A stretch of DNA of 64,000 bases, from NCBI RefSeq assembly GCF_050003625.1, contig NC_134397.1, positions 70,034,669 through 70,098,668 of the forward strand, read 5' to 3'. Source of the DNA: Haematobia irritans (taxonomy: Eukaryota; Arthropoda; Insecta; Diptera; Muscidae). Position 1 is the first letter of the stretch. Every line of letters begins with the position of its first letter. Shown here one piece after another: positions 10,281-22,118 of this stretch. Both the position numbers and the translations under genes were made by a program. The notes under the pieces are model-generated. The model was given only the letters and a program-made list of their open reading frames with translations, ran no database searches and was not told the DNA's origin.

Positions 10281-11213
10281 AAGGGTGATTCTTTTGAGGT
10301 TAGGATTTTCATGCATTAGTATTTGACAGATCACGTGGGATTTCAGACATGGTGTCAAAGAGAAAGATGCTCAGTATGCTTTGACATTTCATCATGAATA
10401 GACTTACTAACGAGCAACGCTTGCAAATCATTGAATTTTATTACCTAGAAAAGTTGGCAGAAAATCCGCTTTTTTATCGACAAATTTTGTTCAGCGATGA
10501 GGCTCATTTCTGGTTGAATGGCTACGTAAATAAGCAAAATTGCCGCATTTGGAGTGAAGAGCAACCAGAAGCCGTTCAAGAACTGCCCATGCATCCCGAA
10601 AAATGCACTGTTTGGTGTGGTTTGTACGCTGGTGGAATCATTGGACCGTATTTTTTCAAAGATGCTGTTGGACGCAACGTTACGGTGAATGGCGATCGCT
10701 ATCGTTCGATGCTAACAAACTTTTTGTTGCCAAAAATGGAAGAACTGAACTTGGTTGACATGTGGTTTCAACAAGATGGCGCTACATGCCACACAGCTCG
10801 CGATTCTATGGCCATTTTGAGGGAAAACTTCGGAGAACAATTCATCTCAAGAAATGGACCGGTAAGTTGGCCACCAAGATCATGCGATTTGACGCCTTTA
10901 GACTATTTTTTGTGGGGCTACGTCAAGTCTAAAGTCTACAGAAATAAGCCAGCAACTATTCCAGCTTTGGAAGACAACATTTCCGAAGAAATTCGGGCTA
11001 TTCCGGCCGAAATGCTCGAAAAAGTTGCCCAAAATTGGACTTTCCGAATGGACCACCTAAGACGCAGCCGCGGTCAACATTTAAATGAAATTATCTTCAA
11101 AAAGTAAATGTCATGGACCAATCTAACGTTTCAAATAAAGAACCGATGAGATTTTGCAAATTTTATGCGTTTTTTTTTAAAAAAAGTTATCAAGCTCTTA
11201 ACAAATCACCCTT
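10281..11213 (+). mobile_element. Internally deleted mariner/Tc1-superfamily transposon
   Basis: A 933-bp element bounded by TA dinucleotides (10279-10280 and 11214-11215) and short terminal inverted repeats starting AAGGGTGATT. It contains one open transposase frame lacking the DNA-binding region. The first ten TIR bases nearly match those of the DD37E elements at 46304 and 48713, but the transposases differ. Confidence 0.85.
10394..11107 (+). CDS. Truncated mariner-superfamily transposase, catalytic domain intact
   Basis: An intact 237-residue frame. The first 17 residues (MNRLTNEQRLQIIEFYY) match the start of a widespread insect transposase often annotated as Tc3/mariner-like. They are joined straight to LEKLAENPLFYRQILFSDE, so about 140 residues containing the helix-turn-helix DNA-binding domains are missing. 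The catalytic triad is visible: Asp in FSDEAHFW, Asp in FQQDGATCH, and Asp in RSCDLTPLDYF, with 36 residues between the second and third. The C-terminal block RSRGQHLNEIIFKK is complete. The in-frame deletion leaves a protein that could fold but not bind its own ends. It is likely non-functional for transposition; a dominant-negative role is possible but speculative. Confidence 0.85.
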   Translation: MNRLTNEQRLQIIEFYYLEKLAENPLFYRQILFSDEAHFWLNGYVNKQNCRIWSEEQPEAVQELPMHPEKCTVWCGLYAGGIIGPYFFKDAVGRNVTVNGDRYRSMLTNFLLPKMEELNLVDMWFQQDGATCHTARDSMAILRENFGEQFISRNGPVSWPPRSCDLTPLDYFLWGYVKSKVYRNKPATIPALEDNISEEIRAIPAEMLEKVAQNWTFRMDHLRRSRGQHLNEIIFKK

Positions 11214-12310
11214 TATTTATATAAACCATTTTCTGAAATTATTAAAATCCTTGTTGTTTAATTTTGTGTATTCCCTGTTTACTGTGCGCGGAGTTGTGTA
11301 AGGTACGCACGTGTATGTTATGTGCATCATGTCCAAGAATATGTAGTACATTTGTAAGCAATCAATTTCGAAGTTTGTACGCCACAATTCTTACGTTCAT
11401 CTATGGTACGATATAATTGAAATCTCTTAACTTTGACAGCTTATAATATATAGGATATTTGAACATATGGCTGATATCATAATTATCGATATTTTCAATC
11501 CGATTCGTAAAAGTGATTTTTTCTTCAAATGTGTGTGTCCAGACGAAGTGGTGGTGTTGGTGGTTGTGCTAGTGTTTTTTACAAAGACTTTTTTTTTCAC
11601 TTGATAAATTTACTTAAATAAAATAGGAAAAACACCAAAAATTAAAATTTTATAGCAAATTTTTTCGATAATATTTTTGCATATTTTTAATCAACTGGTT
11701 TTTCACTCTGCCGCATTTGCAACGAATCAATATGCCTTTAATCTACTTCCAAAGACTTGTTGAGTATCTCAATAAAATATCGATTAATCTTTGTCGAAGA
11801 TTTATGCGACAAAATATTTGAATTAATTAAAATAAACACTTCATGCCTTTCGGGTTCAATGGTGATTGGTATGGAAGATACGATTATGGTGCCTTTGTTT
11901 CTGATTGAAAAAATCCGACCAAGGAAGTGTTGTGCTGATATCACAGTATACCATGCTTAAATAGTCTAGATAGTCTTGAGTAAATTGAGATTAGAATAAA
12001 TTTACGACACACAAACTATGCTACATGATTTTATTAAGATTTTTTTCATTAGAGTTGTAAATCTATAATTTGCAGTAATTACTATTTATCACTAATTTGA
12101 GAAAATTGCTATATACTCAGTAGTGGAAGCGGTAGCCATAGATGGAATCAGTATTTCTTACAATGTCTTATTGAGTTAAATTGACTAACATAAGATGGTG
12201 GTATGTTGGCCATGAGTACTACCCAAAACAAGTGGTTTAGATCCTTAACTTATGATCAGGAAGGGTTGAAAATTTCGATTACTCTGTTTTAGGATCCTTT
12301 GCATTCCTTT
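11214..12310. other. Unclassified intergenic sequence
   Basis: No recognisable gene. Overlapping short frames at about 11738-11960 exist on both strands but have no family I know. There are no clear terminal repeats. The DNA lacks HINE motifs, so it may be older host sequence. Confidence 0.35.
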
Positions 12311-12903
12311 ATAAAATATGGCTTGGGAGTGCATTGGTGGCCGGCACTTCAGAAGCCGGCAAGTTTAGATATATGTAGTTCAGCGAATGGCGTGCTGGTG
12401 TATCTCAGGTGCATTCAGTAAAACAGGAACAGATTTCCTTAATGTCATGCTGCATCTATTACCTTTAGACATATTAGCCAAACAGTTAGCAGCAACAACG
12501 GCTGTACGGTTGCGTCTCTAATTCCCAACAGTGCGGCGTGGAGCACACAAAACCCCTGGGAATAAACTTTATATAGATTTCTACACCGATGGCTCCAAAT
12601 TGAATGGAGAAGTGGGTTTCGGAGTATATAAAGACCTGGAATATCGAATAGCAAAACGATTACCTAATCACTGTAGTCTTTTGCAGGCTGAAATATTAGC
12701 AATAAAAGAGGTGGAAAATTGACAGAGAATTAATGTTCCAACAAACCTGACAGAGAATTAATGTTCCAATGTGTTCCTTAATTCGACAACAGCCATCGAC
12801 TGCAAATCTTTCAATGAGATGGCTAAGCAATAAAATATTCAGTCAATACGGGTGCCTGGCCGCAGGAACATACCAGGGAACAGTGAAGCGGATGAGTTAG
12901 CAA
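12310..12903 (+). pseudogene. LINE fragment (RNase-H region), decayed
   Basis: A broken copy of the LINE at 23507-26031. GGTGGCCGGCACTTCAG and CAGGTGCATTCAG match the RT end. The RNase H start is readable as FYTDGSKLNGEVGFGVY, and the far end as GNIPGNSEADEL-like codons around 12840-12900. About 140 bp is missing near 12515, where CGGTTGCG joins TCTCTAATTCCCAACAG. A small direct repeat GACAGAGAATTAATGTTCCAA occurs twice at about 12721-12770. Confidence 0.8.
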
Positions 12904-12937
12904 GTTTAAAAATATAAAAAACGAGAGTTACAAAAAA

Positions 12938-13052
12938 TTGAATAAAAAAACTTCCTGTGTAGTTAAAGTGAAGAACATCTTTGGGAGCACATTTATGGAA
13001 GTGCTTGCAAAGTCGTGCCTTTAGAAGAACTTCAAAATTTTTTTTGCTGGGA
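12938..13052. repeat. Short interspersed repeat, copy 1
   Basis: Starts AAAAAACTTCCTGTG, passes through GAACATCTTTGGGAGCA, and ends GAACTTCAAAATTTTTTTTGCTGGGA. A second copy lies at 36386-36497. Both begin with CTTCC in an A-rich context and end in GCTGGGA. Probably a small non-autonomous element; class unknown. Confidence 0.5.
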
Positions 13053-13684
13053 TGTTGATACCGTACCAAGCCTCCTAATTTGGTCTATGGCTAATAATGC
13101 GTTTTTTTTTGCACTTCGACTTAGTTATATCAGAATAAAAACCTTTTTTTTTTTTTGGTGCTCCAAATTTCTTACATTATTGTTGTACGCCTTATCTCTT
13201 CGATTTATGCGTACTTCAATTGCAAGACGTAGTGAATGAGAGAATTCTAAGTGAATATATCCAAAAGACATATTTTCCAACATTGTTATAATCATGGTAG
13301 TATGAAGCAGTTAACCGACTGTGTTTATTGGCCACCATAGAGCTCACTAATAAAACCTACTTATGCTGGATATGTTGTCCATGTGGATGGACTTGGTTGC
13401 ATAAAATCCATGCATGAGGCATGCAGGGGGGATGATGTTGTATTAGATTTTTATCACTTTTTCAGTTTGTAGATAACAAGGTGGCAGCTGAAAAATATCG
13501 CGTCTACACATTTAACATCAAAATCTTAGAGATAAAAAACCCGTACATTTAGTTACTGATTAGTTAAGAGATGTTTTATGGCCAACAAGAAATGTGACAA
13601 CACCAACGGTCAACGGAAAACTAAAAAAAAACCAAGGAAACTTCTATTGTGAAAATGCAAGTCACCGTAGGCCAGATATATTTG
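13053..13684. other. Unclassified intergenic sequence
   Basis: No coding potential or known repeat recognised. It contains T-runs at 13100-13160 and a short GGCATGCAGGGGGGATG stretch near 13415. Confidence 0.35.
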
Positions 13685-15935
13685 TTATACCCTCCACCAT
13701 AGGATGAAGGGTATATTAACTTTGTCAACACATCGATTGCTCTAAGACCCCATAAAGTATATATATTCTGGGTCGTGGTGAAATTCCGAGTCGATCTAAG
13801 CATGTCCGTCCGTCCGTCCGTCTGTTGAAATCACGCTAACTGCCGAACGAAACAAGCTATCGACTTCAAACTTGGCACAAGTAGTTGTTATTGATGTAGA
13901 TCGGATGGTATTGCAAATGGGCCATATCGGTCCACTTTTACGTATAGCCCCCATATAAACGGACCACAAGATTTGGTTTGCGGACCCTATAAGAGTAGCA
14001 CATTTCATCCGATCCGGCTGAAATTCGGTACATGGTGTAAGTATATGGTCTCTAACAACCATGCAAAAATTGGGTCATATCGGTCCATAATTATATATAG
14101 CCCCCATATAAACCGATCCCCAGATTTGGATTGCGGAGCCTAAAAGAGAAGCAAATTTCATCCGAATCGGTTGAAATTTGGTACGTGGTGTTAGTATATG
14201 GTCTCTAACAACCATGCAAAAATTGGTCCATATCGGTCCATAATTATATATAGCCCCCATATAAACCGATCCCCAGATTTGGCTTTCTGAGCCTCTAAGA
14301 GAAGCAAATTTCATCCGATCCGGCTGAAATTTGGTACATGGTGTTAGTATATGGTCTTTAACAACCATACAAAAATTGGTCCATATCGGTCCATAATTAT
14401 ATATAGCCCCCATATAAACCGATCCCCAGATTTGGCTTTCTGAGCCTCTAAGAGAAGCAAATTTCATCCGATCCGGCTGAAATTTGGTACATGGTGTTAG
14501 TATATGGTCTTTAACAACCATACAAAAATTTTTCCACATCGGTCAATAATTATATATAGCCCCCATATAAACCGATCCCCCGATTTGGCTTGCGGAGCCT
14601 TTAAGAGAAGCAAATGTCATCCAATCAGCCTGAAATTTGGTACATGGTGTTAGTATATGGTCTCTAATAACTATGCAAAAATTGGTCCACATCGGTCCAT
14701 AATTATATATAGCCCCCATATAAATCGATCCCCAGATTTGACCTCCGGAGCCTCTTGGAAAACCAAAATTCATCTGATTCAGTTCAAATTTGGTACTTGG
14801 TATTAATATATGGCCTCAAACATCCATGCAAAAATTGGTCGAAATCGGTCCACAAGTATATATAGCCCCTATATAAACCCATCCCTAGATTTGACCTCCG
14901 GAGCCCCTTGAAAGAGCAAAATTCATCCGATTCGGTTGAAATTTGGTACGTGATGTTAGTATATGGTATCCAACAACCATGCAGGAATTGGTTCATATCA
15001 GTCCATAATTATATATAGCCCCAATATAAACCCATCCCCAGATTTGACTTCCGGTGGATAAGCAAAATTCATCCGATCTGATTGAAATTTAGTACGTGGT
15101 GTTAGTATATGGTCTCTAATAACCATGCAGGTATTGGTCCATATCAGTCCATAATTATATATAGCCCCCATATAAACCGATTCCGAGATTTGATTTTGGA
15201 GCCTCTTGGAGGAGCAAATTTCATCCGAGTCAGTTGAAATTTGGTACATTGTGCTAGTATATTGCCGTTAACAATCTTGCCTAACTAGGTCCATATCGGT
15301 CTATAGTTATATCGTTAGCTTAATGTGTAAAGGTGCTAAGTCAACCTTTTACAAAAAAAAAATGGATTAATATGCAGATCGACAGATAAATCAAAAATAC
15401 ATAGTTTACCATAAAAATATATTAAATATCTGTTTTTATCTCTGTTTGGTAATGACGTGTAAAAGTGCTAAGTCAGCACCTGTTAAGATACACGTGCTAA
15501 ATCAAATTTTAGGTTGAGTAGGCGTTGCTAAAAAATTTTAATAGCTGTTGTTTGTTTGCGATTTTGCGGAAAGAATACTGTTTGTATTAAAAGCATTTAT
15601 GGAAACTACATTTACAATTTTTTAGAAAATAGGTTTATTTCACAACCTATTAAGTTTTTTGTCTCTCCTGAAAATTTTCAAAAATTTGACTTAGCACTTT
15701 TTACACATTAAGCTAACAATATATAGCCCTCAGATAAAGCGATCCCAATCACACAAAATTTGGTCCATATCAAGTTCATAATTGTAGCCCCATATAAGCG
15801 ACCCCCATATTTCAATTCTGGCTCTCCACGTACCGCGCAAAAGTCCATATCGATTCGTAATTATTTGTAGACTTACCTATACATAACTTTTTTGTCTAAT
15901 ATATGTTATACCACGTATGGACTAACTCACAATTT
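13685..15935 (-). mobile_element. HINE family A, long copy, part 1
   Basis: The left end is the terminal hairpin TATACCCTCCACCATAGGAT, followed by CATAAAGTATATATATTCTGG, GAGTCGATCTAAGCATG and a CCGTCCGTCCGTC box. At least eight central units follow, with CCCCCATATA motifs at 14101, 14254, 14407, 14560 and 14713, exactly 153 bp apart. A MITE interrupts it at 15314-15717. The element continues to CACAATTT near 15935, where another HINE is inserted, and ends at 17490-17747. Confidence 0.85.
15314..15717. mobile_element. MITE with GTTAGCTTAATGTG inverted repeats
   Basis: A 404-bp AT-rich element with no coding capacity. Its ends are inverted repeats of about 30 bp beginning GTTAGCTTAATGTGTAAA and continuing GTGCTAAGTCAA. 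The core GTGCTAAGTCA recurs inside at about 15463-15500. It sits in a HINE A unit that normally reads AGTTATATATAGCCC, with a probable 4-bp ATAT duplication. The superfamily is unassigned. Confidence 0.75.
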
Positions 15936-17489
15936 AACAAGTATATACGGCCGTAAGTTCGGCCAGGCCGAATCTTATGTACCCTCCACCATGGATTGCG
16001 TAGGAACTTCTACTAAAGGCTGTCATCCACAATCGAATTACTTGGGTTGCGATAACACTTGCCGTTGGCAAGGTATCGTAAAACTTTTTAACACTGTCTT
16101 CTAAATTGTAAGTTAGTCCATAAGGGGTATATATTAAACAAAAAAAGGCCGATTAAGTACGTATATAATTCAGTTTGACAAAATTTTCTATAGAAATAAA
16201 ATTTTGACAAAATTTTCTATAGAAATAAAAACTTGACAAAATTTTCTATAGAAATAAAATGTTGACAAAATTTTCTATATAAGTAAAATGTTGACAAAAT
16301 TTTCTATAGCAATAAAATTTTGACAAAATTTTCTATAGAAATAAAATGTTGACAAAATTTTCTATAGAAATAAAATGTTGACAAAATGTTCTATAGAAAT
16401 AAAATGTTGACAAAATTGTCTATAGAAATAAAATGTTGACAAAATTTTCTACAGAAATAAATTTTTTACAAAATTTTCTATAGAAATAAAATTTTTACAA
16501 AATTTTCTATGGTAATAAAATGTTGACAAACATTGCTATAGAAATAAACTTTTTACAAAACTTTCTATAGAAATGAAATTTTGACAAAACTTTCTATAGT
16601 AATAAAATTTGACAATTTTTACATGGCTGTTAGAGGCCATATACTAACGAAATGTACCAAATTTCAACCGCATCGGATGACTTTTGCTCCTCCAAGAGGC
16701 TCCGGAGGTCAAATCTGGGGATCGGTTTATATGGGAGCTATATATAATTATGGACCGATATGGACCAATTTTTGCATGGTTGTTAGAGACCATATACTAA
16801 CACCGCGTACTAAATTTCAATTGGATCGGATGAATTTTGCTCATCCAAGAGGCTCCAGAGTTCAAATCTGGGGATCGATTTATATGGGAGCTATATATAA
16901 TTATGGACCGATATGGACCAATTTTTGCATGCTTGTTAGAGACCGTATACTAACATCAGGTACCCAATTTCAAACGGATCGGATGAATTTTGCCCCTCCA
17001 AGAGGCTCCGGAGGTCAAATCTGGGGATCGGTTTATATGGGAGGTATATATAATTATGGACCGATATGGACCAGTTTTTGCATGGTTGTTAGAGACCGTA
17101 TACTTAGACCACGTACCAAATTTCAACCGGATCGGATGAATTTTGCTGCTCCGGAAGGCTCCGCAAGCCAAATTTGGGGATCGGTTTATATGGGGGCTAT
17201 ACGTAAACGTGGGCCGATATGGCCCATTTTCAATACCATCCGACCTACATCAATAACAACTACTTGTGCCAAGTTTCAAGTCGATAGCTAGTTTCGTTCG
17301 GAAGTTAGCGTGATTTCCACAGACGGACGGACAGCCGGACAGACGGACGGACGGACATGCTTAGATCGACTCAGAATTTCACCACGACCCAGAATATATA
17401 TACTTTATGGGGTCTTAGAGCAATATTTCGATGTGTTACAAACGGAATGACAAAGTTAATATACCCCCATCCTATGGTGGAGGGTATAA
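15936..17489 (+). mobile_element. HINE family A inserted in another HINE A
   Basis: Opposite orientation to its host. The left end AACAAGTATATACGGCC is followed by the palindrome TTCGGCCAGGCCGAA and GTACCCTCCACCATGG. A 29-bp minisatellite follows at 16170-16615, then 153-bp units, GACGGACGGACAG and the terminal hairpin CCTATGGTGGAGGGTATAA. The host element resumes at 17490 with AACGATGTTAATAAG. Confidence 0.85.
16165..16618 (+). repeat. 29-bp minisatellite (GACAAAATTTTCTATAG type)
   Basis: About 15 tandem copies of a 29-bp unit, core GACAAAATTTTCTATAGAAA followed by TAAAATGTT or TAAAATTTT, with point changes. The same unit occurs in family A and family C HINEs elsewhere in the window. Confidence 0.9.
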
Positions 17490-17747
17490 AAAACGATGTT
17501 AATAAGTGTTAAGATACCTTGCCATTGGTATGTATTACCACAAGAACCATGCCAAAAGTGGTCCATATCAGTACATAATCATATGGACTAACTCACAATT
17601 TAGAAAACGATGTTAAGAAGTTTTTAGATAGCACAACCCTAGTAATTCGATTGTGGATGACAGTCCTTCGCAGAAGTTTCTACGCAATCCATGGTGGAGG
17701 GTACATAAGATTTGGCCTGACCGAACTTACGGCCGTATATACTTGTT
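17490..17747 (-). mobile_element. HINE family A, part 2 (terminus of the 13.7-kb copy)
   Basis: Carries ACCTTGCCATTGG, ACTAACTCACAATTTAG, CCATGGTGGAGGGTACATAAG and the end GGCCGTATATACTTGTTTT. This completes the element that starts at 13685. Confidence 0.75.
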
Positions 17748-18800
17748 TTTTTTTTTTTTGATTTTCTATTTTATTTTGCGAAATTTAATTGTCTAAAAAT
17801 TAAATTTTAACTTTAGACGGCCTAATTCCGTACCTTCCAAGACTTGTTCAAAAGGACTGCACCGGAAATGAAAAAAAAAATCGATAGGGAATCCCGGGAT
17901 GCGCTTTAAAAGAAATGTTTCTGAAGCAACTTGCATTTTTTTTTGCTGGGAAATAATATAATTGTTTCTTTCGATGACACTCTGCCAAGCAAACATATAT
18001 CGACACTTTGAAATCAGGAGCTATACCAAAACATGGGGGCTATACCAAAACGTGGACCGATTCACACCATATTAAATAAATAGACATTTTGACGGTTCGG
18101 CGAGGATCTGAACTTATAATTTCCTTGCTCTCTCTCTCTCCCTACTTTATACAATTTTTGACAAATTAACCAATTTAATTTTTAATTCATTCACCTGGCA
18201 GCTTTGATAATTTTCTCTATTTCTAACCACTGGAAAAAGCGTGTCCATTTGCAAACCATGCAATTATTATGATGTTGATGATGGTTGTCAACAAATATAA
18301 AATTAATGAATTTGCTTACTTAGCTGGACATCATGTCAACACGTTGATAGATAAAACTACAAGTGAATACTTTATATGGTCATGAGCCTGCCATCCCATA
18401 GCTCAAACGCTCTCATGGAAGTGTGTAGAAGACCTGCGTGTGGATAATTTACATTTCAAACAAATGATGAAACTTCGCAATTTTGAAGGAGCTAAGAATC
18501 AAAAAGGCCATGTTTGTAAATTCAAATGTTGGTGGTCGGTATCCCATTGTCTGGTAAGGAAACTAGCTTGTGAAGAAACAAAACCGCTTATCATTGACAC
18601 GCATAAAATTCAAGATGTAATTCTTTCAGGTTTTCTTTCTACTCCCACTTCAACTAGCATTGGTTAGATTTCAAATGTGGACTTTGAAGACACTATTGCG
18701 TGTTAAACATTTTCATGATGATGTCCGCGTTAAGTGTTATTTATTTACAAACAGATAGGTGTCTGTTAACACTAAAAGGCAATTTTCTTTAACTTAACTA
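17748..18800. other. Unclassified sequence with a small HINE B scrap
   Basis: At 17995-18065 the phrases GCTATACCAAAACATGG and AAACGTGGACCGATTC are a family B fragment. The rest shows no recognised gene. The open frame at about 18440-18667 has no known domain. Confidence 0.35.
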
Positions 18801-19121
18801 CACGCTCACAAAAAATCGCTTCTGTAACATATACTCCCAAACATATTTTGCTTCAAGCATATATATTTTTGGGTATTGCCCAAACATTTATATGTTTGAT
18901 CTCTTCCAATATATAATATGTTTGAAAGCATATTGGTCTAAACAATATATGTTTGGGTAGTCTAAGTTCCAAACATTTTGTATTTTTGCATCCAAATTCA
19001 ATCATGTTGTCTTCCAAAAAACAATATGTTATTATGTGAACATATAATATGTTTGAAAGCATTTTGCACCCAAAAATATTATATGCTTAAAAAAAATTCT
19101 CCCAAACAATATTGTGCTCAA

Positions 19122-19348
19122 AATTTTATTTATTTATTTATATATTTACAATCATAATGAATTATGAAAATAAACAGGTAATATAGGTGCTAACAACATA
19201 GGTTTTCGACCTGAATGCTCAAAATTTTGTTTCTGCCCAATTGTATATTCCCCCACATCTTTCTCACTTCCACGAGATTTTTTAGTTCTTAGCACCTTTT
19301 TCTGTAATACAAACATTGTAGAAGAAATTATTCAATTGTATGATTTTT
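19122..19348 (-). mobile_element. tRNA-derived SINE, 3' body
   Basis: On the minus strand: AATAATTTCTTCTACAATG, then GTATTACAG, then GGTGCTAAGAACTAAAAAA, and an AAAT-repeat tail at about 19122-19140. The same body follows a tRNA-like head at 39750-39955. Its own head lies at 20584-20680, beyond an inserted HINE. Confidence 0.75.
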
Positions 19349-20583
19349 ATACCCTTCACCACTACTGTGGTACAGGGTATAATAAGTTTGTGCATTTGTA
19401 TGTAACGCCAAGAAGGAGTAATCATAGACCAACCTTTTAGTATACGGATCGGCTTAGAATTAAATTCTGAGTCGATCTGAGCATGTCCGTCTGTCTGTCT
19501 GTCCGTCTGTCTGTCCGTCTGTCTGTCCGTCTGTCTGTCTGTCTGTTGATGTATTTTTGTGTGCAAAGTACAGCTCGCAGTTTTAGTCCGATTGTCCTAA
19601 AATTTGGTATAGGGTCCTGTTTCGGCTCAAAGACGATCCCTATTGATTTTGGAAAAAATCGGTTCAGATTTAGATATAGCTGCCATATATATTTTTAACC
19701 GATCTGGTCATAATTGGCGTGTATATCAACCGATCTTCCTCAAATTCCGTACATCCGAATATTTTATGAGTCTCGAAAAACTTGCCAAATATCAGCAAAA
19801 TCGGTTCAGATTTAGATATAGCTCCCATATATAGCTTTCGCCCGATTTACACTCATTTGCCCACAGAGGCCAATTTATTGCTCCGATTTAGTTGAAATTT
19901 TGCATAGGGAGTAGAATTAGCGTTGTAACTATGCGTGCCAAATTTGCTTGAAATCGGTTCAGATTTGGATATATCTCCCATATAAAGCTTTCGCCCGATT
20001 TACACTAATATGACCACAGAGGCCAATTTTTAACTCCTATTTAGTTGAAATTTTGCACAGGGAGTAGAATTAGCGTTGTTACTATGCGTGCCAAATTTGG
20101 TTGAAATCGGTTCAGATTTAGATATAGCTCCCATATATATGTTTTTCTGATTTCGACAAAAATGGTCAAAATACCAACATTTTCCTTGTAAAATCGCCAC
20201 TGCTTAGTCGAAAAGTTGTAAAAATTACTCTAATTTTCCTAAACTTCTAATACATATATATCGAGCGATAAATCATAAATAAACTTTTTCGAAATTTCCT
20301 TAAAATTGCTTCAGATTTAAACGTTTCCCATATTTTTTTTTACTAACATTGTGTTCCACCCTAGTGCATTAGCCGACTTAAATTTTGAGTCTATAGATTT
20401 TGTAGAAGCCTATCAAATTCTTCCAGATCGAGTGATATTTAAATGTATGTATTTGGGACAAACCTTTATATATAGCCCCCACACATTTGACGGATGTGAT
20501 ATGGTATCGAAAATTTAGATCTACAAAGTGGTGCAGGGTATAATATAGTCGGCCCCGCCCGACTTTAGACTTTCCTTACTGGT
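19349..20583 (-). mobile_element. HINE family D
   Basis: The left terminus ATACCCTTCACCACTACTGT forms a hairpin with GGTACAGGGTATAA. It is followed by GAGTCGATCTGAGCATGTCC and a long CCGTCTGTCTGTC run. Central AGCTCCCATATA units are spaced 153 bp apart (19822, 19975, 20128). The right terminus is GTCGGCCCCGCCCGAC, then TTTCCTTACTGG. It splits a SINE. Confidence 0.8.
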
Positions 20584-20680
20584 TTTATTTTAATTTTACC
20601 TTTTGCCGGACGGGGATTCGAACAGCGGACCACACAGTTTGTAAGGATCAAAGAAGTAGCTGATCAATTGCCCAAGGAAA
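20584..20680 (-). mobile_element. tRNA-derived SINE, 5' head
   Basis: Read on the minus strand: GATCAGCTACTTCTTTGATC, then the B-box region GGTCCGCTGTTCGAATCCCC, then GTCCGGCAAAAGGT. This matches the head of the SINE at 39750 (GGTCCGCGGTTCGATTC). The head joins to the body at 19122-19348 if the family D HINE is removed. Confidence 0.75.
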
Positions 20681-21043
20681 AATAAAATGTTAATTTTGTA
20701 ATAACAAGCAACAACCACCAACTTAATTCAATATCGCTCCCTGTTAAATAGCGCTCCAAGCTACTAAACACATATATGTTTATAGGCTATTTCTAAATTA
20801 ATATATGTTTGCATCCAAGCATATTATATTTACAAACATTTTATGTCCCAAACATAATATGTTCTAACATATTAACATATATGTCCCAAACATGTTATGC
20901 TAGTTTATGAACATTATATGCTTGCACTCAAAAATATTGTGTTTAAAAATTTGTGTTCCAAACATATAATGTTTATAGCCAAACATATGAAAAACAGTCT
21001 TTTTCATCCGTGTAGGCGACCATGTATATGTTACATAAAACAA

Positions 21044-22118
21044 AAACAAGTAAGTAAAGTAGATAGTCAGACGGGGCCGTCTATATCATACCAAATTTGT
21101 AAAAGTCGGACAATATTATTATGTAAGAGCTACGCGTAAGTCTAAACACGATCGGGTAATACATCAGCATTTGAAATTTGAGTAACATTAGTTAATAAGA
21201 GTATTATGGCCAAATTTGGAAAATCGGGCTGAGCATATATATGGGAGCTATATCTAAATCTTAACCAATTTGGATAATATTTTGCAGATTTGATTGATAC
21301 CACAGAATGTTACCTTTTGCTAAATTTAAGTAAGGTCGTTTAATAAATAAGGCTATTATGGCCGAAACATATATATGGGAGCTATATCTAAATCTGAAAC
21401 CATTTCGATACAATTTTGCACGTATAGTTATAGAAGACAAAATCTCGCCAATTTTTAGTACGATGGGGTAATGAACAAGGCTTTGATGGCCATATTTGGG
21501 AAAATCGGGCGTACATATATATAGGAGCTATATCTAAATCTAAACCGATTTCGATTAAATTTTGCACATACAGTTTGTACTATAGAAGACTGGATCTAGT
21601 CAACTTTGAGAAAGTTCGGGTAAAAAATAAAGGTTTTATGGGAAATTTTGTGAAAATCGGGCAATACATACTCGTATATATGGAAACTAAATCTAAATAT
21701 AAACCGATTTCGATTAAATTTTTCACACTTGAAGAATGATGAATTCTTTTACATTGCGCCAAATTTGAAGATAATCAGTTAGAAAAGAATCGCTACGCGA
21801 CCCCATTTGTTATTCGGGCGATACATATCTATGGGAGCTATATCTAAATTTGATCCGATTTTTCAAATTCAATAGTGTTCTCTCTGTAACAAATTCCATC
21901 GAAATATGTTAATAAACGCGAGCGAAATGCTGTGAACACCAAATACCTGGGCTGACGGTATTTGGTGTTCGCAGCGACTCAAAATCACCTCGACTCAGGA
22001 GGTGATTTTTAGTATATATTTTATGGGGTCTAAAATCAATATTTCTGGTTGGCACATTTTTTTTTTTTGCACATCATAATTATTATACCCTGCCCACTAT
22101 GTGGTTTAGGGTATAATA
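21044..22118 (+). mobile_element. HINE family C
   Basis: Starts AACAAGTAAGTAAAGTAG, then the degenerate palindrome CAGACGGGGCCGTC. Central GGGAGCTATATCTAAATCT units follow. The end is ATTATACCCTGCCCACTATG, then GTGGTTTAGGGTATAAT. The usual TCCGTCCGTC box is absent or decayed in this copy. Confidence 0.75.

Larger units (their letters stand above)
18803..21018. mobile_element. TIR-like element rich in AAACATATAATGTTT words
   Basis: Two blocks, 18803-19120 and 20690-21018, share many degenerate copies of CCAAACATATAATATG. They end in imperfect inverted termini: CTACACGCTCACAAAAAATC on the left and, reverse-complemented, CTACACGGATGAAAAAGACT on the right. The blocks are separated by a SINE that itself contains a family D HINE. 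Class unknown, non-coding. Confidence 0.5.

Noticed and set aside
11738..11960. Small overlapping frames on both strands as a host gene
   Set aside because: No recognisable domain, no start context, and equal openness on both strands.
13796..15249. Series of minus-strand open frames with MGAIYNYGPIW repeats
   Set aside because: They are translations of the 153-bp HINE A units; no separate gene is supported.
19483..19545. GTCTGTCC tandem run as a CRISPR-like or independent microsatellite array
   Set aside because: It is the conserved TCCGTCTGTC box of HINEs, somewhat expanded in family D; there are no spacers.
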